From assembly GCA_964446115.1 (NCBI GenBank), contig CAYUNE010000018.1, forward strand, positions 1 to 64,000: a stretch of DNA of 64,000 bases, in the 5' to 3' direction. The notes under the pieces were generated by a model. The model searched no databases, was not told the origin of the DNA, and worked only from the letters and a program-made list of their open reading frames with translations. Below, in pieces: positions 8,004-17,132 of this stretch. The stretch comes from CAYUNE01 sp964446115 (GTDB lineage: Bacteria > Desulfobacterota > Desulfobulbia > Desulfobulbales > Desulfobulbaceae). Made by a program: the position numbers and the translations under genes. The first letter of the stretch is position 1. Each line of letters opens with the position of its first letter.

Positions 8004-9545
8004 ATGGAATCCCTTGCCACCCTCCATGCCAATACACTCGCCTATCCGGCCCTGAGCCTGATCACCTTTTTTCCCATCTGTGCAGCGGGATTACTGGTGA
8101 TAATTAAAGATGAACAGAGGGCTCGCATCTTCAGCCTGGCAATCACCCTGATCGTATTTTTGCTGTCCATCCCGCTGTATACCGATTTTCAGGCGGCAAC
8201 ATCCGGCTTTCAATTCGTCGAAAATCATGTCTGGATCAAACGCCTGGGAATCAGTTATCTCATGGGGGTGGACGGCATCAGCCTGCCGCTGATCCTACTC
8301 ACAACCTTTCTCGGCCCCATCGTGGTACTCTGCTCCTGGAACTATATCAGCACCCGGGTCCGGGAATTCATGGCCTGTATTTTGCTGACCCAGGGTATCA
8401 TGGTCGGAGTTTTTGCGGCACTGGACCTGATTTTATTCTACTTTTTCTGGGAAGCCATGCTGGTGCCCATGTTTCTCATCATCGCCATCTGGGGCGGCCC
8501 ACGTCGTATCTACGCAGCCGTGAAGTTTGTCCTCTATACCCTGGCCGGTTCCGTGTTCCTGCTTCTTGCCATTATCGCCCTCTCACTGAAAACCGGCTCT
8601 TTCAGTTATCCTGCCATGCTCGGCCTGGAGCTTTCGAGGAGATGGGAATTCTGGCTCTTTCTGGGTTTTTTTGCCGGATTCGCGGTCAAGGTTCCCATGT
8701 TTCCACTGCACACCTGGCTGCCCGCCGCCCATGTGGAAGCCCCCACCGCCGGTTCGGTTATCCTGGCCAGCGTACTCCTGAAAATGGGCACATACGGCCT
8801 TTTACGATTCAATATCGCCCTAACTCCGGAGGCCAGTGTGCTGTTTGCTCCCCTGGTGATCGTGCTGTCGGTGGCGGCAATTCTTTACGGTGGCCTGCTG
8901 TCGCTTGCCCAAAACGACATCAAGAAACTGATCGCCTACAGCTCCGTGGCCCATATGGGTTTTGTCACCCTTGGTATTTTTGCCATGAACCCAACCGGAT
9001 TCCAGGGCGGCATGCTCCAAATGATCAACCACGGCCTCACCACCGGAGGCCTCTTTCTGCTGGCCGGCATGCTCTATGAACGAACCCATTCACGGGAACT
9101 GCGTGACAATGCCGGACTGGCCCGGCTCATGCCGGGATTTGTTTTCTTCCTGGGTCTCTACAGCCTCTCGTCACTGGCCTTCCCGGGCACTGCCAGTTTT
9201 GTGGGAGAGTTCCTCTGTCTCACCGCAGCATTCCAGACCAGCAACATACTGGGCGCCTGGGTTATCCCCGGGGCCCTGTTGGCGGCCGCTTACATGTTCC
9301 GTATGCTGCTGACCATCATCTGGGGTAAGGGGGGCAAACCGGACCAGGCCCTGGATATTAACCTGCGGGAATGGGTATGCCTAACGCCGCCGGCCGCCCT
9401 GGTCATTGCTTTCGGCTTTTATCCGGCACCCCTTCTCAAAATGATGAACCCGGTTCTTGAATCCCTGCTGGCGCGGCTGCCCCTGGAGGAAACGATTCAC
9501 CTCTCCGACTATCTGGGCCGGGGCATGTTTTCACTGCTGAACTGA
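8004..9545 (+). CDS. nuoM: NADH-quinone oxidoreductase subunit M
   Basis: A 513-residue antiporter-like pumping subunit of the membrane arm. NuoM signatures are clear: the helix 5 glutamate in FYFFWEAMLVPMFL, the helix 7 lysine in VKVPMFPLHTWLPAAH, the IKKLIAYSSVAHMGFV segment, and the NuoM-specific glutamate in ASFVGEFLCL where NuoL has lysine. It starts five bases after the preceding stop and is followed by nuoN after 72 bases. Confidence 0.96.
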   Translation: MESLATLHANTLAYPALSLITFFPICAAGLLVIIKDEQRARIFSLAITLIVFLLSIPLYTDFQAATSGFQFVENHVWIKRLGISYLMGVDGISLPLILLTTFLGPIVVLCSWNYISTRVREFMACILLTQGIMVGVFAALDLILFYFFWEAMLVPMFLIIAIWGGPRRIYAAVKFVLYTLAGSVFLLLAIIALSLKTGSFSYPAMLGLELSRRWEFWLFLGFFAGFAVKVPMFPLHTWLPAAHVEAPTAGSVILASVLLKMGTYGLLRFNIALTPEASVLFAPLVIVLSVAAILYGGLLSLAQNDIKKLIAYSSVAHMGFVTLGIFAMNPTGFQGGMLQMINHGLTTGGLFLLAGMLYERTHSRELRDNAGLARLMPGFVFFLGLYSLSSLAFPGTASFVGEFLCLTAAFQTSNILGAWVIPGALLAAAYMFRMLLTIIWGKGGKPDQALDINLREWVCLTPPAALVIAFGFYPAPLLKMMNPVLESLLARLPLEETIHLSDYLGRGMFSLLN

Positions 9546-9617
9546 CGGCCGCATGGATGCGGGCCGCTCTGCGCCTCGCATCTTCGGCGCACAATACCTG
9601 TAACCAAAAAATAGTGT

Positions 9618-11189
9618 ATGAAGGCTCTTATACTCCCCGAAATATTCCTGGCGGTCACCGGGCTCGGTTTTTTCTGCGCCGCTCTTTTCAACTTCCGAGA
9701 AAGAAGAGATGTCTGGACAAGCAGTCTGGTGGGACTGGCCGGCTTCTGCCTGCTGCACGCCTTTGCCGGTCGTTATCTGGCGACCTGGAATGTCATGCTG
9801 CCGGAAATCGGTCTCGGCATCGGCGGTCTGTTCTTTTTCTGCGGCAGTCTCTTCCAGTTGAGGAAACATCAGCGGTTATGGGCCATCGGTTTTTCGGCCT
9901 TTGCCGCGGTTGCCGCTGTCTCGACCATGAATGCCGATGCCCTGTTTTTTCACGGCGCCTATCGGGTGGATGGTTTCGGCAGATTTTTCGTCCTGCTCAT
10001 CACCACTGGTTTTCTCGTTGCCTGCATCATCACAGACAGGCTGCCCCAAACCGATGTCTCCAAGATCAACGAGCTGTTCTTTTTTCTATTCACCGGAGCC
10101 CTCGGCCTCACCATCGTTGTCGGCGCCGCTGAACTGATCACCCTGTTCATTGCCCTGGAAATTTCATCCTTTCCCCTCTACATCACCTCATCCTACCGGA
10201 CGGGACTGGGTTTTCAGTTTGAAGCCACCGCCAAGTATATGGTTTTCGGCGCGGTTTCCACCGCCATCATGCTCTATGGCATCAGCTACCTATACGGTGC
10301 GTTCGGCACAACCCACCTACAGATAATCATCACGGATATTTCCGCACATCTGCAGGATCCATTGGCCATCCTGGGCATTGTCATGTTCATGGCCGGTCTC
10401 TCCTATAAGCTTTCGGCCTTTCCCTTCCACTTCTGGGCACCGGATGTCTATTCCGGAGCCGCGGCCGAGGTAACGGCCTTTATCGCCTCCCTTCCCAAAC
10501 TGGCCGCCGTGGCCCTTTTCGTCCGGGTGGTAGCCGGTTTCATGGATGCCAGGGCCTTGCAGATCATCATTGCCGTCCTCGCTGTTCTCTCCATGACCTT
10601 CGGCAACCTCATGGCCCTCAACCAGACCGAACTCAAACGGCTGCTGGCATACTCGGCGGTTTCACACGCCGGCTATATCCTCCTGGGACTGCTGGCACCG
10701 CACAACGGCGGTCTTGATGCCGCACTTTTTTACGGAGCAGTGTATGTGGTTATGACCCTGGGCGGCTTTCTGATCGCAATTCAGGTTGCCGGAAACGAGA
10801 ATGACATCCCCCTGAAGGCCCTGGCTGGATTGTGGAAAAAATCACCCCTTCTCTCCATCCTGCTGGCGCTTACCTTTGTTTCCCTGGCTGGGCTGCCCCC
10901 CACGGCCGGATTCACCGGTAAGCTGCTGCTGTTGACAGCCGTGTGGAAGGCAGGCTGGTTCTGGCCGGTGCTTGCCGCCCTTCTCAATACCCTGATCGCC
11001 ATCTACTTCTATCTGAGGGTGATCAAAATCAGTCTGGTCTCGGACCAAGGGCAAAAGGCAGAAAATTCACTCCAGCCTCCGCTGCTCATCAGCTCGGCGG
11101 CAGCGGCACTGGGAGTCGCCCTTTTGTTGTTGGGAATATTTCCGGGGGGGTTACTTGATATGGCGGGTGTGGCTGTCAGGGCGCTGTAG
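9618..11189 (+). CDS. nuoN: NADH-quinone oxidoreductase subunit N
   Basis: A 523-residue antiporter-like subunit, the most proximal pump of the complex I membrane arm. Diagnostic motifs include the helix 5 glutamate in FIALEISSFPLY, the helix 7 lysine in YKLSAFPFHFWAPDVYSGA, TELKRLLAYSAVSHAGYI, and a lysine in AGFTGKLLLL. It is the last gene of the operon. No convincing hairpin-plus-T-run terminator was found in the 189 bases between its stop and the converging polysaccharide operon. No strong Shine-Dalgarno is visible before the ATG. Confidence 0.95.
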   Translation: MKALILPEIFLAVTGLGFFCAALFNFRERRDVWTSSLVGLAGFCLLHAFAGRYLATWNVMLPEIGLGIGGLFFFCGSLFQLRKHQRLWAIGFSAFAAVAAVSTMNADALFFHGAYRVDGFGRFFVLLITTGFLVACIITDRLPQTDVSKINELFFFLFTGALGLTIVVGAAELITLFIALEISSFPLYITSSYRTGLGFQFEATAKYMVFGAVSTAIMLYGISYLYGAFGTTHLQIIITDISAHLQDPLAILGIVMFMAGLSYKLSAFPFHFWAPDVYSGAAAEVTAFIASLPKLAAVALFVRVVAGFMDARALQIIIAVLAVLSMTFGNLMALNQTELKRLLAYSAVSHAGYILLGLLAPHNGGLDAALFYGAVYVVMTLGGFLIAIQVAGNENDIPLKALAGLWKKSPLLSILLALTFVSLAGLPPTAGFTGKLLLLTAVWKAGWFWPVLAALLNTLIAIYFYLRVIKISLVSDQGQKAENSLQPPLLISSAAAALGVALLLLGIFPGGLLDMAGVAVRAL

Positions 11190-11378
11190 GAACCGGTAAG
11201 ACAGATTCGTCGCTTTCCGCATCCTCGTCTCCCCCTTTTTCATGCCTTCTCTTCAAATCAGCAGCATGGACAGATGGATGGACGGCCGAACGACCAGGGG
11301 AAGGGGACTTGCAACTCTTACGTATCCATTCACAGCCGCAGCGTATGACTCCCGGCAGGCGCGGTTTTTTTCTCCCGT

Positions 11379-13778
11379 CTACTGCTGAATACCGTTTTCC
11401 TCGCCGCTGACCGGCGCCAAGCGGAAGGTATCAAAACGGGAGCCCCGGCGCAACTCCTCCAGCTTCCTGCGGACATCTTCATTGCCGGGCATGAGAACCA
11501 GAACCTTTTCATACTCTTCTTTTGCCCGGTAGGCAATACCTGCCTGGCGGTAATAGTCACCGAGGCGCTCATGGAACATCGGCTCCCCGGGCAGCTTTTC
11601 CACTGCCCGCCGTAAAACCGACAGGGCCTTGTCACCATTTTTCCGGTGACGATAAAATTCGTATAGCTGATCGAAATAAAAGGGCTTTATTCGATCAGCA
11701 CTATCAAGAAACTGCAGGGCGCCCCGGCGATAGAATTCAGCGGCTTCCATGTCTCCCTGCTCCTCCAGGTACTTTCCATACTCAATCCAGGCTTCGATGG
11801 AATCCGATAATATGGTCGTCATCTCCTGCTGATCGAATGAGTAGTTTTTCAGTATGGGAATAATCCTGGTGATCAGGGTCGGTTCGAAATCGATACCGCT
11901 TTTCAGCACCTCGATAGCCTGTTTACGGTTATTATTTTCCAGCAGCCAAAGGGCCCAGGGCACCACCACCTCTTCCCGGCTTGCTGCCCTGGCATACCCT
12001 TCCGCCATGATTTTTTTGGCTTTCTCCGGATCCTTTGCTGCCAGTAGCATGCCGATTTGTTGAAAATAGGCTCCGGCAAGGGGATTCCTGTAAGCGGCGA
12101 TCTTAAATTGTTCCAGAGCCTCCTCGGGCTGGTCCTGCGAAGTCAGCAACCTGCCGATTTCGGCCCGATACCTGCCTTCCAGAGGATCATACTTCCCCGC
12201 CTTGACAAGCAGATCGACGGCGGTTGCCATATCCTCCTCGGCTATTCTTTCTTCCGTCTGGAGATGCAGATACTCCGTATAGTGACGACGGGCCATCAGT
12301 CTGCCGCCCTGGAACAGCAGCGTCACCAGCAAAAAGATGAGAGTAGCCAGGGTCAGTACCGTTTTGCGGCCGGAGCCTGCGGCCGGCAGCATACTCGGCC
12401 TGGTGCGGAAATGCCGTCGCGTATTGACCGCAGCAACCAGCAGGCCGCAAACAAAGAAAAAATAAAGGCCGACAGCGCCATTATGCAGTGAAAAATCGGC
12501 CAGACTGTGTACCAGCATGGAGACAATACCGGTGCCGGCGGCAAAGGTGATCAGGATAGCGTAATTATCCTTCCGGCGTCGTAACATTTTCCAACCGTGC
12601 AGCATAATGGCCAGGATGAACCAGCCCACCAGAATGAAACCTATCACACCGCCGTCACTCAACAGTTCAATATAGTCATTGTGGGCGTGATGATAGGCGG
12701 CGGTTTGGGAAATGGTGCTGTAGCCGGTCAGTACCAGGGGAAAGGTGCCGAATCCTGTGCCGGTAATGGGGAAATTCCTGATTATATTCAGCGCATCATT
12801 CCATACGCCGAGCAAATTTTCCCCCACCCGTCCTGTCTGATGCAAGGTTGGATCAAGACCGGCGCTCACCTGGTCCCATTTAAACCAGATCAGCAGCAGG
12901 ATGCCGCTGAAGAAGAGAATGGTGGAAATCAACCTGATATCCTGGGTTCTCTTGGTGCTCACCTGAAACATATAAAAGATCGAGGCTGCACAGACAATGA
13001 TGATACCGCTGCGACTCAGACTCATAAACACGGATGCGGCGATGACCACCAGGCTAATACCCATGAGAAAATGCGAACTGGATGCCGGCATGGAAAATAA
13101 CGAAGCTATACGGATGCGAAGCGATTCATTGGAACTGACCGACGGCCGGTAATACAGAAACAGGGCCAGCGCCAGGGGACAGATCATTTCCATGAAGGCT
13201 GCAAAGTTGGTATGAAAGGGCCAGGGTCCAAAGGGGTGGCCGCTGGTGGCGACAAACCGGAACCAGTATATTTTCTGGGGCGAGGTAAGCTGCTGAACAA
13301 TGGCAAGAACTCCGATAAAGGTTGCAAGCCAGATAATGATCTTGACGATTTTTCGCAGCCGCTCCTTGCTGCTCAACAGCTGAACCGTCAGATAGTAGAA
13401 GAAAAAATATGCGGTGAGGCGAAGGAGCTCTTTTGCGGTCGCCTTCTGGTGCACCGTGATCGGCATGAGCCGGTTGCCGTCGAAGAGATCGTGGACCGGT
13501 CGATACACCTCATAGCCCGCCGGTGACAGGAAGTGAACAAGCGATGGGGGCAGGGGAAGGAGCTGCAGCACTATCCAGAGCAGAAAAAGCAGCAGGGGGA
13601 TGGTGCCGGGCACCTGATACACATTGCCGCTTTCCCTCCTGCCGTGAAAACAATACAGCAGAAAAGAACAGGCCACCATGACCTGGATAATTGCCATTGC
13701 CCATGGATCAACCGCTCCAAAGGCAAGCGGCGTGAAAATGAGAATGAGGACATAAAGGGGAAATGGACTCAGGATCAT
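11379..13778 (-). CDS. O-antigen ligase/polymerase-like membrane protein fused to TPR repeats
   Basis: A 799-residue protein with two parts. The first roughly 470 residues hold about twelve membrane helices and a large central periplasmic loop (around GTGFGTFPL and HAHNDYIELLSDGG), which is the Wzy_C signature of O-antigen ligases and polymerases. After a last helix near LVTLLFQGGRL, the C-terminal 300 residues form tetratricopeptide-type repeats, presumably periplasmic. Such ligase-TPR fusions are typical of Wzx/Wzy-type exopolysaccharide loci of Deltaproteobacteria. It is the last gene of the minus-strand export operon, 41 bases after the BY-kinase. It could act as polymerase or ligase; a second candidate lies at 25991. 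Confidence 0.85.
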   Translation of the reverse strand: MILSPFPLYVLILIFTPLAFGAVDPWAMAIIQVMVACSFLLYCFHGRRESGNVYQVPGTIPLLLFLLWIVLQLLPLPPSLVHFLSPAGYEVYRPVHDLFDGNRLMPITVHQKATAKELLRLTAYFFFYYLTVQLLSSKERLRKIVKIIIWLATFIGVLAIVQQLTSPQKIYWFRFVATSGHPFGPWPFHTNFAAFMEMICPLALALFLYYRPSVSSNESLRIRIASLFSMPASSSHFLMGISLVVIAASVFMSLSRSGIIIVCAASIFYMFQVSTKRTQDIRLISTILFFSGILLLIWFKWDQVSAGLDPTLHQTGRVGENLLGVWNDALNIIRNFPITGTGFGTFPLVLTGYSTISQTAAYHHAHNDYIELLSDGGVIGFILVGWFILAIMLHGWKMLRRRKDNYAILITFAAGTGIVSMLVHSLADFSLHNGAVGLYFFFVCGLLVAAVNTRRHFRTRPSMLPAAGSGRKTVLTLATLIFLLVTLLFQGGRLMARRHYTEYLHLQTEERIAEEDMATAVDLLVKAGKYDPLEGRYRAEIGRLLTSQDQPEEALEQFKIAAYRNPLAGAYFQQIGMLLAAKDPEKAKKIMAEGYARAASREEVVVPWALWLLENNNRKQAIEVLKSGIDFEPTLITRIIPILKNYSFDQQEMTTILSDSIEAWIEYGKYLEEQGDMEAAEFYRRGALQFLDSADRIKPFYFDQLYEFYRHRKNGDKALSVLRRAVEKLPGEPMFHERLGDYYRQAGIAYRAKEEYEKVLVLMPGNEDVRRKLEELRRGSRFDTFRLAPVSGEENGIQQ

Positions 13779-13819
13779 ATCAGATTATCGTCATATCTTG
13801 GTTAGAATTCATTCACACC

Positions 13820-16084
13820 CTAGGAATCCTTGCCTTCCAGGCTATAAGAATCGCTGTCAAGACTGTAATAGTCGTCATCGCTGTAGTAATATCCTTCTCC
13901 CCCTGTGGATTTGCCGACTCCATTGATGATAAATCCCAGCAGATGGATATCAAGTTCCCGCATTCTGCGTACGCCGCTGTTTAGGATATCATAGGTTGTC
14001 TTGCCCGCCCAGGTAACGATAATCGAGCCATCGACGATCTTGCCAAGGGCCAGCCCGTCCGTTACCCGCTGGATCGGCGGGGTATCGAGAAAAATGACAT
14101 CATAATTCTCGGACATTTCGTCCAGGAGGGTTTTCATCTTGGAGGAGCCCAGCAGTTCGGCCGGATTGGGAGGAATCGGTCCCGCCGGAATGAGGTGCAA
14201 ACCTTCTTCTCCCGGTATTTCCCGCTGGATGGCACTCAACTCGGTATTTCCGGATAAATAGTTGCTCAACCCCACGGAAAAGGGGATGGAGAAAAAGGAG
14301 TGCATCCTCGGCCGCCGCAGGTCGCAGTCAACAATGAGAACCTTCTGGTCGCCCTGGGCAAATATGCGGGCGATATTGGCGGTGGTCGAGGTTTTCCCCT
14401 CGCTGGGAGACATACTGGTCACAAGAATCGTGCGTGGTGGATGGTCCGCCGATGAGAGCAGCAGGCCGGATTTGATCAACCGATAGCTCTCGGCAATGGG
14501 AGACAGGGGTTCATCCAGGATATAGGTTTCGATTTTGTGCTTTTTGCCTTTCAGCTTTTCAATGGCTCCAAGCACGGTCAGGCCGAAACGCTCCTGCAAC
14601 TCATCTCCCGATTTAATGGTGTTGTCCAGGTAATCGACAAAGAAAGCCAAGCCGATGCCGCCGACCAGTCCAAAAAGAACCGCCAGAACCAGATCCCTTG
14701 CTTTTTTGGGCTTTGATGGAAAATCAGGGAGCTTCGCCTTGCGCACAACCCAGACATTGACACTCTGGGACTGCTCGGTCACGCTGGCCTTCTTGATACT
14801 GGTGGTCAGTGCTTCGTAGGTGACACGGATGGAATCGATTTTCCGTTTCATGGTGGAGTACTGAACAAAACGCTCGTTTAAATTCAGCAACTCACCTTTG
14901 GTGGTCTCCAGCAGCTGTTTCAGATCATTTTCATGTGAACGGGCCAATTGCAGGGCGTTGGTGGTGGCGTCGATGATCCGTTCAATCTCAAACCGTTTCT
15001 CCTTTAAAAGCGTATCCAGATCACCCTTGGCCTTTTTCATCTTCGGATGCTTAGGCCCGAATTTTTTTGACAGTTCCTTTATTTCCTGTCGTGACTGGTA
15101 AATCCGTTCGCGAATATTGCGCAGCACGGAGCTGTCAGCAAAAACAGGGATGGTCTCAATAACATCGTAGTTGTTGCCGGCACTCTTTATCTGGGCAAGC
15201 AGGGCCTCCTGTCTCTTTCTCTCCGACTGGGCCTCGGAGAGCTGGGAACTCAATCTGGCTAATTTTTCCGGATAGATGGCCAATCGATTTTCAACGGTTA
15301 CAAGATCATTGTCCCGGACGAAGCGCTGCATTTCCGCTTCAGCCTCGGCAAGCTTTTCCCGTTCTTCATCCGCCTTGGCAGTCATCCACTGAATCCGGTA
15401 ATTATTGCTGTGATGTTTTATCTCCAGAAGCTCATCCATATAGGCCTGAACAACGGCATCGGTGATGAGCTTGGCCAGCCCCGGATGTTTGGCACTATAT
15501 TTAACCTCCACCATCTTGGTTTCGACGATAGGTTTCAGATCCAGTTCCCGCTGGACAATCACTGCGATTTTATCGGCAACGGAAAGGGGCTTGGCCCCCA
15601 CGAACAGTTCCGCTCTATTGTTTACCTTCTCTATATCTTCTTTCACCATACTACCGGGAAAGAATCTGTCGGCAATCAGCTGCAGGTAGCCCTTTACCTG
15701 AGACTTGACGGAAGCAATCAACTCCGAGGTAGCCGACTTTTTCCTGTCAACAAAGAAAAACTGCCGATAGACCGTATCCAGGTGAAGTTTCTCGACAACA
15801 CGCCGGGCTACATTGGCACTTTTGATAATTTCGAACTGGGTTGCGAGGAATTCGGGATCATAATAATATCTCTGGTAATCGAGATTCGGTGTACCAAGGT
15901 TACGTTCGATCAAGATCTGAGACGACGCGGTGTAGATTGGGGTGACAAAATAGTTACGGACAAGGACGATGAGGCAGGTGATAACGAGAAAGGAAAAGAT
16001 GGCCGCTTTGCGCTTTTTGATAACAAAAATATAATCACGCAGGTGTGTTTCCTGTGAGATATTCTGGCTGGTGGATCGGTTCAT
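13820..16084 (-). CDS. Polysaccharide co-polymerase with tyrosine autokinase domain (Wzc-like BY-kinase)
   Basis: A 754-residue inner-membrane protein that sets polysaccharide chain length and links polymerisation to export. The N-terminus has a Wzz domain with a membrane helix near residues 30-48; a long coiled-coil periplasmic region follows; a GNVR-type segment precedes a second helix near FGLVGGIGLAFFVDYL. The cytoplasmic kinase has Walker A SPSEGKTS near 559-566, Walker A' VLIVDCD near 582-588 and Walker B VIFLDTPP near 663-670. The C-terminus is a tyrosine/aspartate-rich tail (GYYYSDDDYYSLDSDSYS), the expected autophosphorylation cluster. Kinase and membrane domain are fused as in proteobacterial Wzc. 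Confidence 0.95.
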   Translation of the reverse strand: MNRSTSQNISQETHLRDYIFVIKKRKAAIFSFLVITCLIVLVRNYFVTPIYTASSQILIERNLGTPNLDYQRYYYDPEFLATQFEIIKSANVARRVVEKLHLDTVYRQFFFVDRKKSATSELIASVKSQVKGYLQLIADRFFPGSMVKEDIEKVNNRAELFVGAKPLSVADKIAVIVQRELDLKPIVETKMVEVKYSAKHPGLAKLITDAVVQAYMDELLEIKHHSNNYRIQWMTAKADEEREKLAEAEAEMQRFVRDNDLVTVENRLAIYPEKLARLSSQLSEAQSERKRQEALLAQIKSAGNNYDVIETIPVFADSSVLRNIRERIYQSRQEIKELSKKFGPKHPKMKKAKGDLDTLLKEKRFEIERIIDATTNALQLARSHENDLKQLLETTKGELLNLNERFVQYSTMKRKIDSIRVTYEALTTSIKKASVTEQSQSVNVWVVRKAKLPDFPSKPKKARDLVLAVLFGLVGGIGLAFFVDYLDNTIKSGDELQERFGLTVLGAIEKLKGKKHKIETYILDEPLSPIAESYRLIKSGLLLSSADHPPRTILVTSMSPSEGKTSTTANIARIFAQGDQKVLIVDCDLRRPRMHSFFSIPFSVGLSNYLSGNTELSAIQREIPGEEGLHLIPAGPIPPNPAELLGSSKMKTLLDEMSENYDVIFLDTPPIQRVTDGLALGKIVDGSIIVTWAGKTTYDILNSGVRRMRELDIHLLGFIINGVGKSTGGEGYYYSDDDYYSLDSDSYSLEGKDS

Positions 16085-16172
16085 TATCCTATATTAACTA
16101 GACTTTTCAAAGAGATATACGGATTGAGACAGAGATATGGAACTTGACGGCGAGCAGGTCTTTGAGGGGTAA

Positions 16173-16961
16173 TCAGAAAAAACTTTCAGGGACGACGATA
16201 ATATCATCCGCCTGAACCGCGGTATCCAATGAAACACCCTTCATAATTGTTTTTTTGCCGTCAACAATCCTTTCAATCATAACTCCGGATTTTGAGGCGA
16301 TCCCGGTAAAACCACCTGCCATGGTGATCAGCTTCATGACAGTCGTCTCCTTCTTGCAGGGATAGGCATCCGGTTTCTCAACCTGGCCGGTTACATAACA
16401 GGTTGCTGCCTTGGACACAAAAATGTTATCTCCATTTCTGATCACCACGTCACTGGAAAGATCTCCCTGATCAATCAGCGAATTGAGATTAATTACAATG
16501 GACTTGCTTTTCCCATTAACCGTTCGCTTGATTGTGGCGGTTTCTCCGGCATCGTCGGTCAAGCCTCCCACCTTGGAAAGCAGCTCCAGAAAGGTAGTTG
16601 AGCCGCTCAACTCCACCAGACCCGGGTGCCTGACATGTCCCAGAATGACAGCCTTTTTGCTCCTGAACTCCTCCACAAAGATATTGACCTGGGGATTGAC
16701 GATGTAGCCATCGGACAACTGTTCGGCAAGCTTTTGTGAAATCTGGGCAATGGTCATATCACCAACCTTGACCCGATCGAGCAACGGCATGGTGATATAA
16801 CCCTGATCATCAACCCGGACCGTTGTCTGCATATCCGGATGATCGTAAACGGTGATCCGGAGAATGTCGCCGGCTCCCACCAGGTAATCCCCGGCAAAGG
16901 ATCCCGATAATCCCAATATAATCAAAAAAAGAGCCAGAAGAGATGTAACGGTGTGTTTCAT
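16173..16961 (-). CDS. Polysaccharide export protein (Wza-like, SLBB domains)
   Basis: A 262-residue exported protein. The start at 16961 gives a clean signal peptide (MKHTVTSLLALFLIILGL, cleavage near SFAG); an upstream in-frame start would add 25 residues without a signal function. The mature protein begins with the polysaccharide export domain (YLVGAGDILRITVYDHPD), then a soluble-ligand-binding beta-grasp domain (VILGHVRHPGLVELSG) and a second one (CYVTGQVEKPDAYP). No lipobox cysteine is seen at the signal peptide end and the protein is shorter than E. coli Wza, so outer-membrane passage may rely on the beta-barrel encoded just upstream in the operon. This is inference. Confidence 0.92.
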   Translation of the reverse strand: MKHTVTSLLALFLIILGLSGSFAGDYLVGAGDILRITVYDHPDMQTTVRVDDQGYITMPLLDRVKVGDMTIAQISQKLAEQLSDGYIVNPQVNIFVEEFRSKKAVILGHVRHPGLVELSGSTTFLELLSKVGGLTDDAGETATIKRTVNGKSKSIVINLNSLIDQGDLSSDVVIRNGDNIFVSKAATCYVTGQVEKPDAYPCKKETTVMKLITMAGGFTGIASKSGVMIERIVDGKKTIMKGVSLDTAVQADDIIVVPESFF

Positions 16962-17132
16962 GGTAGATAGTCTTACTCCATTGACGGGATAATCAGTTCG
17001 TTGTATCTGCGGCATATTTCCGGAGTCCGGCACCATGCCGAACCCCGGAATCAGGCTGTTTAAAAAGACGAAACGGGAAATGGCGAAAAAGGGGCACTAT
17101 AATACCTGCCAAAGTCCCCTGTGGATGCGATA

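Noticed and set aside
11190..11378. Terminator between nuoN and the converging polysaccharide operon
   Set aside because: Several short inverted matches exist, but none gives a stable stem followed by a T-run on either strand.
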